Assembly (NCBI GenBank): GCA_017379895.1
Contig: JAFNVH010000001.1
Span: forward strand, 1 to 36,940
DNA length: 36,940 nucleotides
Direction of reading: 5' to 3'
Origin: Rikenellaceae bacterium
GTDB taxonomy: Bacteria; Bacteroidota; Bacteroidia; Bacteroidales; Rikenellaceae
This document shows, piece by piece, positions 15,217 through 23,299 of this stretch. The position numbers were made by a program, and so were the translations under genes. Each line of letters begins with the position of its first letter. Within the stretch, counting starts at the first letter, position 1. Below the pieces are notes generated by a model. That model made no database searches. It saw only the letters and a list, made by a program, of their open reading frames with translations, and was not told the DNA's origin.

Positions 15217-16527
15217 ATGAAGATAGCAATCGTAGGTACGGGTTACGTTGGCTTAGTGTCGGGAGCTTGTTTTGCCGAGATGGGTGCCGATGTGACCTGT
15301 ATAGATGTAGATAAACGTAAGATCGAGATGCTTAGCTCGGGTCAGATTCCGATCTATGAGCCTGGACTCGAAGAGCTGGTTGTGCGCAATGTGGCCGATG
15401 GTCGTTTGCGATTTTCGACCGAGCTGGGCGAGTGTCTTGATGATGTTGAAATAGTTTTTAGCGCAGTGGGTACGCCTCCTGATGAAGATGGCAGTGCCGA
15501 CCTGCGCTATGTTCTTGAAGTGGCGCGTGAGTTTGGTCGCAAAATCAATCGCTACACGTTGTTGGTGACCAAGAGTACCGTTCCCGTCGGCACGGCGCAG
15601 AAGGTAAAAGAGGCTGTTAATGAGGAACTTGCGACGCGCGGTGTGGAGGTTGAGTTCGATGTTGCGTCTAATCCTGAGTTCTTGAAGGAGGGTGACGCGA
15701 TCGACGACTTTATGAAACCCGACCGTGTGGTTGTTGGTGTCGAGAGCGAGCGTGCACGACAGTTGATGGAGCGTCTGTATAAGCCCTTTATGATGAACAA
15801 CTATCGAATGATCTTCACCGATGTAGCGTCGGCTGAGATGATCAAGTATGCGGCCAATTCGATGTTGGCAACGCGCATCTCGTTTATGAACGATATTGCC
15901 AATCTGTGCGAGATCGTGGGTGCCGATGTCAATATGGTGCGCAAAGGTATTGGTGCCGATGTGCGTATTGGCTCGAAGTTCTTGTATGCGGGTTGCGGTT
16001 ATGGTGGCTCGTGTTTCCCGAAGGATGTGAAAGCGCTGATCCGTACGGCTGAGCAGAAGGGTTATCGAATGCAGGTCTTGGAGGCTGTTGAGGCTGTTAA
16101 TGAGCGCCAGAAGGGTATCCTGTTTGAAAAGTTTGTGCGCGAGTTCGACGGTGAGGTTGCGGGTCGATGCGTTGCGATGTGGGGCTTGTCGTTCAAGCCC
16201 GAAACGGACGATATGCGTGAGGCTCCGTCGCTAGTGCTGATCGAGCGACTGCTGGCTGCGGGTTGCCGCGTGAGGGTGTTCGATCCGATTGCGATGGATG
16301 AGGCGCGCCGCCGTCTGGGCGATAGCGTGGAGTATTGCGAATCGAAATATGAGGCATTGGAGGGTGCTGATGCACTGATGATTGTAACCGAATGGAAGCA
16401 GTTCCGACTACCTAATTGGATACGTGTGGCCGAAGCTATGAAGGGCGGCGTTGTGATCGACGGTCGTAATATCTACGAGCGTCACGAGGTCGAGGCCGTA
16501 GGTTTGAAATATTTGCGAATAGGATAG
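15217..16527 (+). CDS. ugd: UDP-glucose 6-dehydrogenase
   Basis: Oxidises UDP-glucose to UDP-glucuronate with two NAD+. The 436-residue protein shows the N-terminal NAD-binding fold (MKIAIVGTGYVGLVSGACFA), the central TKSTVPVGTAQKV segment, FMKPDRVVVGV, and the catalytic-cysteine motif CGYGGSCFPKDVKAL with Cys near residue 266. The C-terminal UDP-binding half includes WGLSFKPETDDMREAPS and VTEWKQFR. The length and all motifs are standard. GDP-mannose dehydrogenase is less likely because the downstream gene is a UDP-glucuronate epimerase that would use this product; the stop is 7 nt from that gene's start, indicating one operon. Confidence 0.93.
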   Translation: MKIAIVGTGYVGLVSGACFAEMGADVTCIDVDKRKIEMLSSGQIPIYEPGLEELVVRNVADGRLRFSTELGECLDDVEIVFSAVGTPPDEDGSADLRYVLEVAREFGRKINRYTLLVTKSTVPVGTAQKVKEAVNEELATRGVEVEFDVASNPEFLKEGDAIDDFMKPDRVVVGVESERARQLMERLYKPFMMNNYRMIFTDVASAEMIKYAANSMLATRISFMNDIANLCEIVGADVNMVRKGIGADVRIGSKFLYAGCGYGGSCFPKDVKALIRTAEQKGYRMQVLEAVEAVNERQKGILFEKFVREFDGEVAGRCVAMWGLSFKPETDDMREAPSLVLIERLLAAGCRVRVFDPIAMDEARRRLGDSVEYCESKYEALEGADALMIVTEWKQFRLPNWIRVAEAMKGGVVIDGRNIYERHEVEAVGLKYLRIG

Positions 16528-16534
16528 CGGGCGT

Positions 16535-17551
16535 ATGAAGGTTTTGGTGACAGGCGCGGCCGGTTTTATCGGTTTTCACTTGGTGCAACGCTTGGTGGAG
16601 CGTGGCGACGAGGTGGTGGGACTTGATTCGTTGAACGACTATTACGATCGACGAATGAAGTTTGGCCGTCTGGCGGTTACGGGTGTTGCCGAGGCTGAGA
16701 TCGAACCTCACAAAATGGTGCAGAGTGCGCACTATGAGGGTTATCGCTTTGTGCAGATGGCCTTGGAGGAGCGCGAGACTATGGAGCGTCTGTTTGCCGA
16801 GGAACAGTTCGAGGTGGTGGTTAATCTGGCGGCTCAGGCGGGTGTGCGCTATTCGATCGAGAATCCGCACGCATATGCCCAGAGTAACGTGGTGGGCTTC
16901 CTGAATGTCTTGGAGTGCTGTCGCCACAATCAGGTGCGTCATCTGGTCTATGCCTCGTCGAGTAGCGTCTATGGTCGCAATTCGAAGGTGCCGTTCAGCG
17001 AGGACGATCGCGTGGATTCGCCTGTAAGCCTCTATGCTGCAACCAAGAGAGCCAACGAACTTATGGCGCATACCTACTCGTCGCTCTATGCGATTCCGAC
17101 GACGGGATTGCGATTCTTCACGGTCTATGGCCCGTGGGGTCGCCCCGATATGGCGCCGATGTTATTTGCCGATGCGATTGCCGAGGGACGTCCGATCAAG
17201 GTCTTCAATGGTGGCGATCTGGTGCGCGATTTTACCTATATTGATGATATTACGGAGGGCGTTGTTCGAGTTGTTGCGGGTGAGCCGCCAACGGACGAGG
17301 TGCCCTGCAAAATATATAATATCGGCTGCTCGACACCTGTGCAGCTGATGGATTTTATCTCCACGATGGAGCGCGCCTTTGGACGTGAGGCAGAGAAGGT
17401 TATGCTGCCGATGCAGGCGGGCGATGTCTATCAGACCTACGCCGATACGTCGCGTTTGGAGCGCGACTATGGTTACCGCCCGGGCACCTCGCTCAGTGAG
17501 GGTATCGAGCGCTTTGTGGAGTGGTACGGCACGGAGAATCCGTTGCGATGA
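16535..17551 (+). CDS. UDP-glucuronate 4-epimerase (extended SDR)
   Basis: Interconverts UDP-glucuronate and UDP-galacturonate for polysaccharide or LPS. The 338-residue protein starts MKVLVTGAAGFIGFHL (NAD-binding Gly motif), and LDSLNDYYDRRMKFGRL just after it is characteristic of glucuronate epimerases (LpsL/CapI type). The catalytic Tyr167-x3-Lys171 sits in SLYAATKRANELMAH, with Ser residues in VYASSSSVYG before it. TVYGPWGRPDMAP is the standard substrate-binding segment. Placement 7 nt behind ugd, which makes its substrate, strongly supports the assignment. A general UDP-glucose epimerase is the alternative but lacks the LNDYYD feature. Confidence 0.9.
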   Translation: MKVLVTGAAGFIGFHLVQRLVERGDEVVGLDSLNDYYDRRMKFGRLAVTGVAEAEIEPHKMVQSAHYEGYRFVQMALEERETMERLFAEEQFEVVVNLAAQAGVRYSIENPHAYAQSNVVGFLNVLECCRHNQVRHLVYASSSSVYGRNSKVPFSEDDRVDSPVSLYAATKRANELMAHTYSSLYAIPTTGLRFFTVYGPWGRPDMAPMLFADAIAEGRPIKVFNGGDLVRDFTYIDDITEGVVRVVAGEPPTDEVPCKIYNIGCSTPVQLMDFISTMERAFGREAEKVMLPMQAGDVYQTYADTSRLERDYGYRPGTSLSEGIERFVEWYGTENPLR

Positions 17552-17592
17552 TAAACTATTTTCGCCCCGAGCAGAGGGCGGGAAAGGAGTAA

Positions 17593-19128
17593 ATGAGTAT
17601 GAAGATTTTGGATTGTACGCTGCGTGATGGCGGCTATTACAACGATTGGGATTTCGATTCGCGCACGGTGGATTGCTACCTTGCAGCAATGAATCGCCTG
17701 CCTGTCGAGATGATCGAGGTGGGCTATCGTTCGTTGCCGTCGAAGAACTATATGGGTCGTTTCGGCTATTCGCCTCGATTTGAGTTGGAACGCCTGCGCG
17801 AACGAACTCAAAAGCAGGTGGCTGTGATGCTCAACGAGAAGGATATTCGCGTTGGCAATTTGGTGTCGGTGCTTGACCCCGTATCCGACCTTGTGGATAT
17901 GGTTCGTCTGGCTATTGCGCCCGACAATATGGCACGTGCGATTGAGCTTGGTCGTGCGATCAAGGAGCGCGGTATCGCGGTAGCTTTCAATGTGATGTAT
18001 ATGTCGAAGTGGCACGAGATGCCGGCATTTTTGGAGCTGTTGCCGCAACTCGACGGCTGGGTCGATTGCATCAATATGGTTGATTCGTTCGGTGGTGTGA
18101 CGCCCGAGGATGTGCGTCGCACGTTTGCTATGGTGCGCGAGCGCACGACAGTGCCGATCGGTTTCCACGGACATAACAACCTTGAATTGGCGCTGATCAA
18201 CACGCTGACGGCGATAGAGTGTGGAGCTGAGTGGGTCGATGCAACAGTGCTCGGAATGGGGCGCGGTGCGGGTAATTTGAAACTCGAATTGCTGCTGACG
18301 TTCCTTAATAAGCAAGGCTTGGAGGTCGATTTCAACGTGTTGGGCGAGGTGGTGAGCCGCTTCTCGGAGTTACACGAACGATATGGCTGGGGCGCAAGTC
18401 TGCCCTATATGCTTTCGGGCGCTAACTCGCTGCCGCAGAAGGAGGTAATGGCGTGGGTGAGCAATCGCCTGCTGTCGCTCAATAGTATTGTCCGTGCGTT
18501 GGAGAACAAACGTCTGGGCGTCGAGGATAACGATAAATTTCCCGAGTGGCAGGCCGAGCGTGCCGAGCGAGTGCTGATTGTGGGCGGTGGTGCGCGCGTA
18601 GTGGAGCATATCGATGCTGTGCGCGCGATGTTGGAGGCCGATCCCTCAATTGTTGTGGTGCACTCGTCGTCGCGCCACGCCAAACTTTTCAAGCGACTGC
18701 CAAATGCGCAGATTTTCTGTTTGGTGGGCGATGAGGGCCACCGTATGGAGCGCGTCTATGAGGGTCTGGGCAACTTCAAGGGTCGCTGTATCCTGCCGCC
18801 CTATCCGCGCAAAATGGGTACTGATGTGCCTGCGTCGGTTGTAGATAAAACCTTTGAACTGCACGAAGTTACATTCACCGATCTGTTCCGCGATTCGTGT
18901 ACGGCGATGGCGTTGCAGGCAGCATTGGAGATGCAGGCTCGCAGCGTGATGGTTGTGGGTTACGATGGTTACACCGATATGGTGCTGACTCAGCGCGAGC
19001 GCGACCTGACGGCCGAGAATGAGTATATTATGGAGGCGTTCGATCGCGAGTTCGAGGGCGAATTTGTGTCGCTCACACCGACGCTCTATAACGCCCTGCA
19101 TGTCGATTCGATTTATCACCGAATTTAG
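17593..19128 (+). CDS. Two-domain DRE-TIM aldolase (HMGL-like) with an unassigned C-terminal domain
   Basis: The 511-residue protein has an N-terminal metal-dependent aldolase/synthase barrel of the 4-hydroxy-2-oxovalerate aldolase/HMG-CoA lyase superfamily (about residues 1-290). Visible marks are LDCTLRDGG (residues 5-13), NMVDSFGGVTPEDV, the metal-binding HGHNN (His192, His194) and GMGRGAGNLKLELL. Such enzymes typically make or break C-C bonds with pyruvate or acyl-CoA. The C-terminal part (about 310-511) starts with a nucleotide-binding-like VLIVGGGARV and contains VVHSSSRHAKLF and SVMVVGYDGY; it vaguely resembles DUF115/MptE-type domains but I cannot name it. It is 4 nt upstream of a CMP-sugar synthetase, which suggests synthesis of a keto-acid sugar for CMP activation (inference). 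The start could also be the Met two codons later (17599). Confidence 0.78.
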   Translation: MSMKILDCTLRDGGYYNDWDFDSRTVDCYLAAMNRLPVEMIEVGYRSLPSKNYMGRFGYSPRFELERLRERTQKQVAVMLNEKDIRVGNLVSVLDPVSDLVDMVRLAIAPDNMARAIELGRAIKERGIAVAFNVMYMSKWHEMPAFLELLPQLDGWVDCINMVDSFGGVTPEDVRRTFAMVRERTTVPIGFHGHNNLELALINTLTAIECGAEWVDATVLGMGRGAGNLKLELLLTFLNKQGLEVDFNVLGEVVSRFSELHERYGWGASLPYMLSGANSLPQKEVMAWVSNRLLSLNSIVRALENKRLGVEDNDKFPEWQAERAERVLIVGGGARVVEHIDAVRAMLEADPSIVVVHSSSRHAKLFKRLPNAQIFCLVGDEGHRMERVYEGLGNFKGRCILPPYPRKMGTDVPASVVDKTFELHEVTFTDLFRDSCTAMALQAALEMQARSVMVVGYDGYTDMVLTQRERDLTAENEYIMEAFDREFEGEFVSLTPTLYNALHVDSIYHRI

Positions 19129-19132
19129 ATCT

Positions 19133-19825
19133 ATGAAGAGAGGTAAAGTTGCGTTTTTTCTGCCTGCACGCAAGGGTAGTCAGCGCGTGAAAAATAAGAA
19201 TACACGTCCCTTTGCGGGGATCGAAGGAGGTCTGTTAGCCAATAAGTTACAGCAGTTGATCGCTACGGAGCGTATTGACGAGATCGTGCTCTCGACCAAC
19301 GACGAGGAGTGCCTGCGCATTGGTCGCGAGTATGCAACTCGATCGCCCCGTGTGAAGGTCATCGAGCGTCCCGACTCGCTTTGCTTGGATACGACCAATT
19401 TGCAGGATTTGATATGCTACGTACCGACTATCACCGATGCCGAGCACATCTTGTGGGGGCACGTGACCACGCCGCTGGCCGACGCTGCGACCTATGATCG
19501 TGCGGTTGATGCCTATTTCGAGGCGTTGGACGAGGGTTGCGACTCGCTGGTGGGCGTTACGGAGTTGAAGAATTTCCTGCTGAATGCCGAGGGACAACTG
19601 ATAAATAATACAACTGAACTGCCGTGGCCGCGCACGCAGGACCTTGCGCCGTTGTACGAGATCAATCACGCGGTATTTCTTGCTCCGCACGAGGTATACA
19701 TCGAACAGCGTAACCGCCTCGGTATTTGCCCCAAACTCTACGTAATGGACAAGATTGCTTCGATGGATATCGATTGGGAGGAGGACTTCGTGATTGCCGA
19801 GGCGCTGGTGCGCAGTAGGGCATAA
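19133..19825 (+). CDS. CMP-sugar cytidylyltransferase (NeuA/KdsB family)
   Basis: Couples CTP to an acidic keto-sugar (sialic acid, Kdo or a relative) to give CMP-sugar. The 230-residue protein opens with the CTP-binding signature FLPARKGSQRVKNKNTRPFAG, then shows the nucleotide-contact segments DEIVLSTNDEECLRIG, VIERPDSLCLDTTNLQD, and the C-terminal IDWEEDFVIAEAL, which includes the acidic metal-binding Asp. The start at 19133 begins the fold exactly; upstream in-frame codons overlap the aldolase gene. It sits 4 nt after that gene, so the two proteins are made together. No NeuB-type synthase lies nearby, so the substrate is open. A terminator follows at 19847. Confidence 0.85.
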   Translation: MKRGKVAFFLPARKGSQRVKNKNTRPFAGIEGGLLANKLQQLIATERIDEIVLSTNDEECLRIGREYATRSPRVKVIERPDSLCLDTTNLQDLICYVPTITDAEHILWGHVTTPLADAATYDRAVDAYFEALDEGCDSLVGVTELKNFLLNAEGQLINNTTELPWPRTQDLAPLYEINHAVFLAPHEVYIEQRNRLGICPKLYVMDKIASMDIDWEEDFVIAEALVRSRA

Positions 19826-19846
19826 CGATGCATAACAAAAGATGAT

Positions 19847-19881
19847 GACGCTTGACCGTAAGGCCGAGCGTCGTTCGTTTT
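19847..19881 (+). terminator. Probable terminator of the nucleotide-sugar operon
   Basis: GACGCT (19847-19852) pairs with AGCGTC (19867-19872), with partial inner pairing around a GTAA loop, then GTTCGTTTTA. The T-tract is interrupted, so termination may be leaky. Confidence 0.55.
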
Positions 19882-19922
19882 ACGGTTAAATTCTGCACTT
19901 TTGCGCCTAAATGGGGCAACTA

Positions 19923-19954
19923 TTTGTTTTTCTTAGTAATAATCTCTATCTTTA
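19923..19954 (+). promoter_or_regulatory. Probable promoter of coaD-lpxD
   Basis: TTTG (19923-19926), a 20-nt spacer, and TATCTTTA (19947-19954; last base differs from consensus), 30 nt before the coaD start. Confidence 0.45.
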
Positions 19955-19983
19955 CACGTTTTAATAAACGTTATTTTAGTACT

Positions 19984-20454
19984 ATGCAACGAATTGCAGT
20001 TTTCCCGGGATCGTTTGATCCCTTTACGCTCGGACATAAGGCGATTGTAGAGGAGGCGATAGACCTGTTTGATCGTATCATCATTGGCGTGGGATATAAT
20101 AACGAGAAGCGTGGTCTGGTCGCTCCGCAGAAGCGAGTGCGATTGATCGAGGATGTCTTCAAGGGTAATGAGAAGATCGAGGTACAGATGTATCGCGGTC
20201 TGACGGCTGATTTCTGCCGCGAGTGCGGGGCTACGTTCCTGCTGCGCGGTGTGCGCAATGCTGTCGACTTCGAATATGAACACAATATGCAGCTCATCAA
20301 CGAACGTCTATATCCCGAGTTGACCACTGTGCTCTTCTTCACGCCGCCGCGCTATGCTGCGATTTCGTCGAGCATCGTGCGTGAGTTGGTCTATTTCGGC
20401 GGTGATCCAACGCAGTTTATGCCCGATGAGATCAAGCTTAAAGATTATTTGTAA
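19984..20454 (+). CDS. coaD: Phosphopantetheine adenylyltransferase
   Basis: Transfers AMP from ATP to 4'-phosphopantetheine, the penultimate step of coenzyme A synthesis. The 156-residue protein has the nucleotidyltransferase signature [10 protein letters not shown] (residues 9-18, with His18 for ATP binding) and the C-terminal ISSSIVREL (counterpart of ISSTxxR). [18 protein letters not shown] is the family's substrate-binding segment. The open frame continues upstream to 19852, but that part overlaps the terminator and promoter, and the conserved fold starts at [11 protein letters not shown], so 19984 is the start. The length matches bacterial CoaD. It is followed 20 nt later by lpxD. Confidence 0.95.
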   Translation: MQRIAVFPGSFDPFTLGHKAIVEEAIDLFDRIIIGVGYNNEKRGLVAPQKRVRLIEDVFKGNEKIEVQMYRGLTADFCRECGATFLLRGVRNAVDFEYEHNMQLINERLYPELTTVLFFTPPRYAAISSSIVRELVYFGGDPTQFMPDEIKLKDYL

Positions 20455-20474
20455 AGAAAGAAAATATTGATAAT

Positions 20475-21506
20475 ATGCAATTTACAGCTGAAATGATCGC
20501 CGGCGTTTTGCAAGGCGATGTAGTCGGAAATCCGCAAGCGGCCGTGTACACCTTCGCAAAGATTGAGGAGGGACACGAAGGTGCACTGTCGTTTCTGGCA
20601 AACCCTAAATATGAGCAGTATCTCTATACGACAGCCTCGTCGATCGTGATTGTCAATCGCTCGTTCGAGCCTTCGCATCCCGTTCCGGCGACGATGATTC
20701 GCGTTGATGACGCTTATGGTTGCTTTGCTAAGTTGCTTGAATTCTATGTGGCGAACAAGCCCCGCAAGACAGGTATCAGCGAGCGCGCCTCGATCGATAG
20801 CACGGCGGTGCTGGGTGAGGGTTGCTACGTTGGTGATTTCGCAGTGATCGATAGTGGTGTTAAAGTGGGCGCAAACTGCCGTATCTATCCGCACGTTTAT
20901 GTCGGTGATAATGTGCGCATTGGCGATAATGTGACGATCAATGCGGGCGTGAAGATCTACGAAGGTTGTGTCATCGGTAACAACGTGGTGTTGCACGCAG
21001 GCGCGGTGATTGGTGCCGATGGTTTCGGCTTTGCACCCAATGCGTCGGGTAACTTTGACAAGATCCCGCAGATCGGTAACGTGGTAATTGAGGACGACGT
21101 TGAGATCGGTGCAAATACCTGTATCGACCGCGCGACGATGGGTTCGACCGTGATTCGTCGCGGCGTGAAGCTCGATAACTTGATTCAGATTGGTCACAAT
21201 GTCGTAGTGGGCGAGAATACCGTTGCGGCAGCGCAGGTCGGTATCGCAGGCTCGACTAAGGTGGGCAAGAACTGTATGTTCGGTGGTCAGGTGGGCATCG
21301 CGGGTCACTTAACAGTTGGAGACAATGTCAAGGCTGGCTCGCAGAGTGGTATCGACAACAATGTTGATAGCAACGATACACGTATGGGTACGCCCTCGTT
21401 GTCGGGCTTGAAGTTCCACCGCTCGAATGCCGTTTTCCGCAATCTGCCTGAGCTGAGCCGCACCGTAGCGCGCTTGGAGAAGGAGGTTGCCGAATTGAAG
21501 AAATAA
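20475..21506 (+). CDS. lpxD: UDP-3-O-acylglucosamine N-acyltransferase LpxD
   Basis: Adds the N-linked hydroxyacyl chain to UDP-3-O-acyl-glucosamine in lipid A synthesis. The 343-residue protein begins with the uridine-binding domain ([18 protein letters not shown], then [17 protein letters not shown]), followed by about ten hexapeptide left-handed helix turns (residues about 100-320, for example [19 protein letters not shown] and [20 protein letters not shown]). The proposed catalytic His is in [13 protein letters not shown]. The C-terminal helix ([12 protein letters not shown]) is typical and may bind acyl carrier protein. Position behind coaD is unremarkable. Length and motifs are standard. 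Confidence 0.95.
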   Translation: MQFTAEMIAGVLQGDVVGNPQAAVYTFAKIEEGHEGALSFLANPKYEQYLYTTASSIVIVNRSFEPSHPVPATMIRVDDAYGCFAKLLEFYVANKPRKTGISERASIDSTAVLGEGCYVGDFAVIDSGVKVGANCRIYPHVYVGDNVRIGDNVTINAGVKIYEGCVIGNNVVLHAGAVIGADGFGFAPNASGNFDKIPQIGNVVIEDDVEIGANTCIDRATMGSTVIRRGVKLDNLIQIGHNVVVGENTVAAAQVGIAGSTKVGKNCMFGGQVGIAGHLTVGDNVKAGSQSGIDNNVDSNDTRMGTPSLSGLKFHRSNAVFRNLPELSRTVARLEKEVAELKK

Positions 21507-21532
21507 CTAAACTCAAATAAAATCATACAATT

Positions 21533-22564
21533 ATGAAAAAACTTATCGTAATGGCAGCAGCTGCTATGATGGCAGTTGGTTGCAGCAATAATGGTTACGT
21601 GATCGAGGGTCAGGTTGCTGGCATTGAGGATCAGACCATCTATCTGATGAATAATCAGCGCGAGAATGTCGATTCGACTCAGATCGTAGCAGGTGCATTC
21701 AAGTTTGAGGGTGTGGCTGAGAATCCCGCGCAGCTCTATTTGGCAACTGACCACCCCTTTGCTATTGTCTATGTAGAGAAGGGCGCGATTGCAGTTGCAG
21801 GTTCGATCGAGGAGCCTCAGACAATTACCGTAACGGGTACTCCGGCAAATGACGCTCGCGCAGAATATACCAAGTGGCAGACCACATTTATGGAGAGTTA
21901 TCGCGCTGCAACTCCCGAGGAACAGACCGCAATGGAGGAGGAGTACTACGCAACTATTCGTGAGTACGTAGATCAGAATGCAGGTAACCTGTTTGGCGTG
22001 AAGCTCTATCTGAGCGAGATGTCGTATGGTGCAACTGCTGCTGAGATGTTGGAGCAGGTTGAGAAGTTCTCGCCCGAGATGCAGCTCACCGAGGATGTTG
22101 TTACATTGAAGGAGTTGGCTACCGCTAAGGCTAATGTAGAGGTTGGCAAGCCTTTTGTTGAGGTTGTTCAGCCCAATATGGAGGGTGAGGCAGTTGCTTT
22201 GTCGTCGGTTGTTGGCGAGGGCAAATACGTTCTGCTCGACTTTTGGGCATCGTGGTGCGGTCCCTGTATGCGCGAGGTTCCTTACCTGCTCGAAACCTAC
22301 AAGGAGTACAAGGATAAGGGCTTCGAGATCTTTGGCGTATCGTTCGATCGCGACGCTGAGGCTTGGAAAAAGGCTGTTGAGAGCAAGGAGATGAACTGGA
22401 TCCATGTGAGCGAGGTTAACTACTTCGACAACCAGGCAGCTACTGACTATGCAGTTCGCAGCATTCCTTCGAACTTCCTGATTGGCCCCGACGGTACTAT
22501 CGTAGCAGTGAACCTGCGCGGTGAGGAGGTTAAGGCTAAGATTGCAGAGTTGCTGGGTGAATAA
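21533..22564 (+). CDS. TlpA/ResA-like thioredoxin lipoprotein with DUF4369 domain
   Basis: A periplasm-facing thiol-disulfide oxidoreductase anchored by lipid. The 343-residue protein has a signal peptide ending MAVGC (Cys17), an N-terminal beta domain of DUF4369 type (about residues 22-110, YVIEGQVAGIEDQTIYLMNN), a helical linker, and a C-terminal thioredoxin fold (about 205-343). The active site is FWASWCGPCMREVP and the cis-proline loop SIPSNFLIGPDGTIVAV. Such proteins reduce or isomerise disulfides in exported proteins or assist cytochrome maturation; the target is not evident here. A paralogue without the active cysteines lies at 23296. It has its own terminator. Confidence 0.88.
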   Translation: MKKLIVMAAAAMMAVGCSNNGYVIEGQVAGIEDQTIYLMNNQRENVDSTQIVAGAFKFEGVAENPAQLYLATDHPFAIVYVEKGAIAVAGSIEEPQTITVTGTPANDARAEYTKWQTTFMESYRAATPEEQTAMEEEYYATIREYVDQNAGNLFGVKLYLSEMSYGATAAEMLEQVEKFSPEMQLTEDVVTLKELATAKANVEVGKPFVEVVQPNMEGEAVALSSVVGEGKYVLLDFWASWCGPCMREVPYLLETYKEYKDKGFEIFGVSFDRDAEAWKKAVESKEMNWIHVSEVNYFDNQAATDYAVRSIPSNFLIGPDGTIVAVNLRGEEVKAKIAELLGE

Positions 22565-22581
22565 TCCCGCATAAATCACAG

Positions 22582-22630
22582 TGCGTCATACGTTAGCCTC
22601 GTGTTTTGGGGTTGCGTATGACGCATTTTT
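22582..22630 (+). terminator. Rho-independent terminator after the TlpA-like gene
   Basis: TGCGTCATACG (22582-22592) pairs perfectly with CGTATGACGCA (22615-22625), enclosing a 22-nt loop, and is followed by TTTTT. The large loop is unusual but the stem and tail are clear. Confidence 0.8.
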
Positions 22631-22642
22631 CAACCGTCTAAG

Positions 22643-23299
22643 ATGGAGCAATCGAAGAAGATCATAATGGGTATTGACCCTGGTACGAATCGTACGGGTT
22701 ACGGCGTTCTTGAAGTTGGAGGTCGTAACCCGCGCGCCGTTGTGATTGGCGACATCGACCTGCATAAACTGACCGATCCGTACGACAAACTAGCCTATAT
22801 TTTCAAGCGTGTCGGTGCGCTGATCGATGAGTATCAGCCCGATGAGGTGGCTTTGGAGTCGCCTTTCTTTGGTGAGAATGTGCAGAGTATGCTCAAATTG
22901 GGACGTGCGCAGGGTGTGGCAATGGCGGCGGCACTAAGTCGCGGTCTTCCCGTTGCTGAGTATGCCCCCACACGAATTAAGCAGTCGATCACGGGTCGTG
23001 GTTCGGCGGCGAAGGAGCAGGTAGCGGCAATTCTTCAATCTATGCTCGGCATCACGTACGATCCCAAACGATTGGACGCCACAGACGGTATGGCGGTGGC
23101 GGTATGTCACTATTTTACAACTTGTTCGACGATTAACGCATTGGCGGGCTCGGTGCGCGCAAAGGGTCTGGGAGGTAAACTCAAGGCCACCTCGTCGCGA
23201 GGTAGCAGTTCGTGGGAGCAGTTCCTGCGTCAGAATCCCGATCGCGAGTTAAAGAGTGAAACACCGGCGCGTCGTACTATAAAGAAACCGATCAAATGA
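22643..23299 (+). CDS. ruvC: Holliday junction endonuclease RuvC
   Basis: Cuts Holliday junctions with RuvAB during recombination repair. The 218-residue protein shows the RNase H-like acidic residues in order: IMGIDPGTNRTGYGVLEV (first Asp), VALESPFFGENVQSMLKLGRAQG (Glu), and DATDGMAVAVCHYF (two Asp). It has the tail SSWEQFLRQNPDREL followed by a basic end, a tail style I associate with Bacteroidota RuvC, so the length over the E. coli enzyme is not alarming. The TGA stop overlaps the next start (ATGA at 23296), implying translational coupling with the membrane thioredoxin-fold protein, an unexpected partner for a DNA repair enzyme. Confidence 0.94.
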   Translation: MEQSKKIIMGIDPGTNRTGYGVLEVGGRNPRAVVIGDIDLHKLTDPYDKLAYIFKRVGALIDEYQPDEVALESPFFGENVQSMLKLGRAQGVAMAAALSRGLPVAEYAPTRIKQSITGRGSAAKEQVAAILQSMLGITYDPKRLDATDGMAVAVCHYFTTCSTINALAGSVRAKGLGGKLKATSSRGSSSWEQFLRQNPDRELKSETPARRTIKKPIK

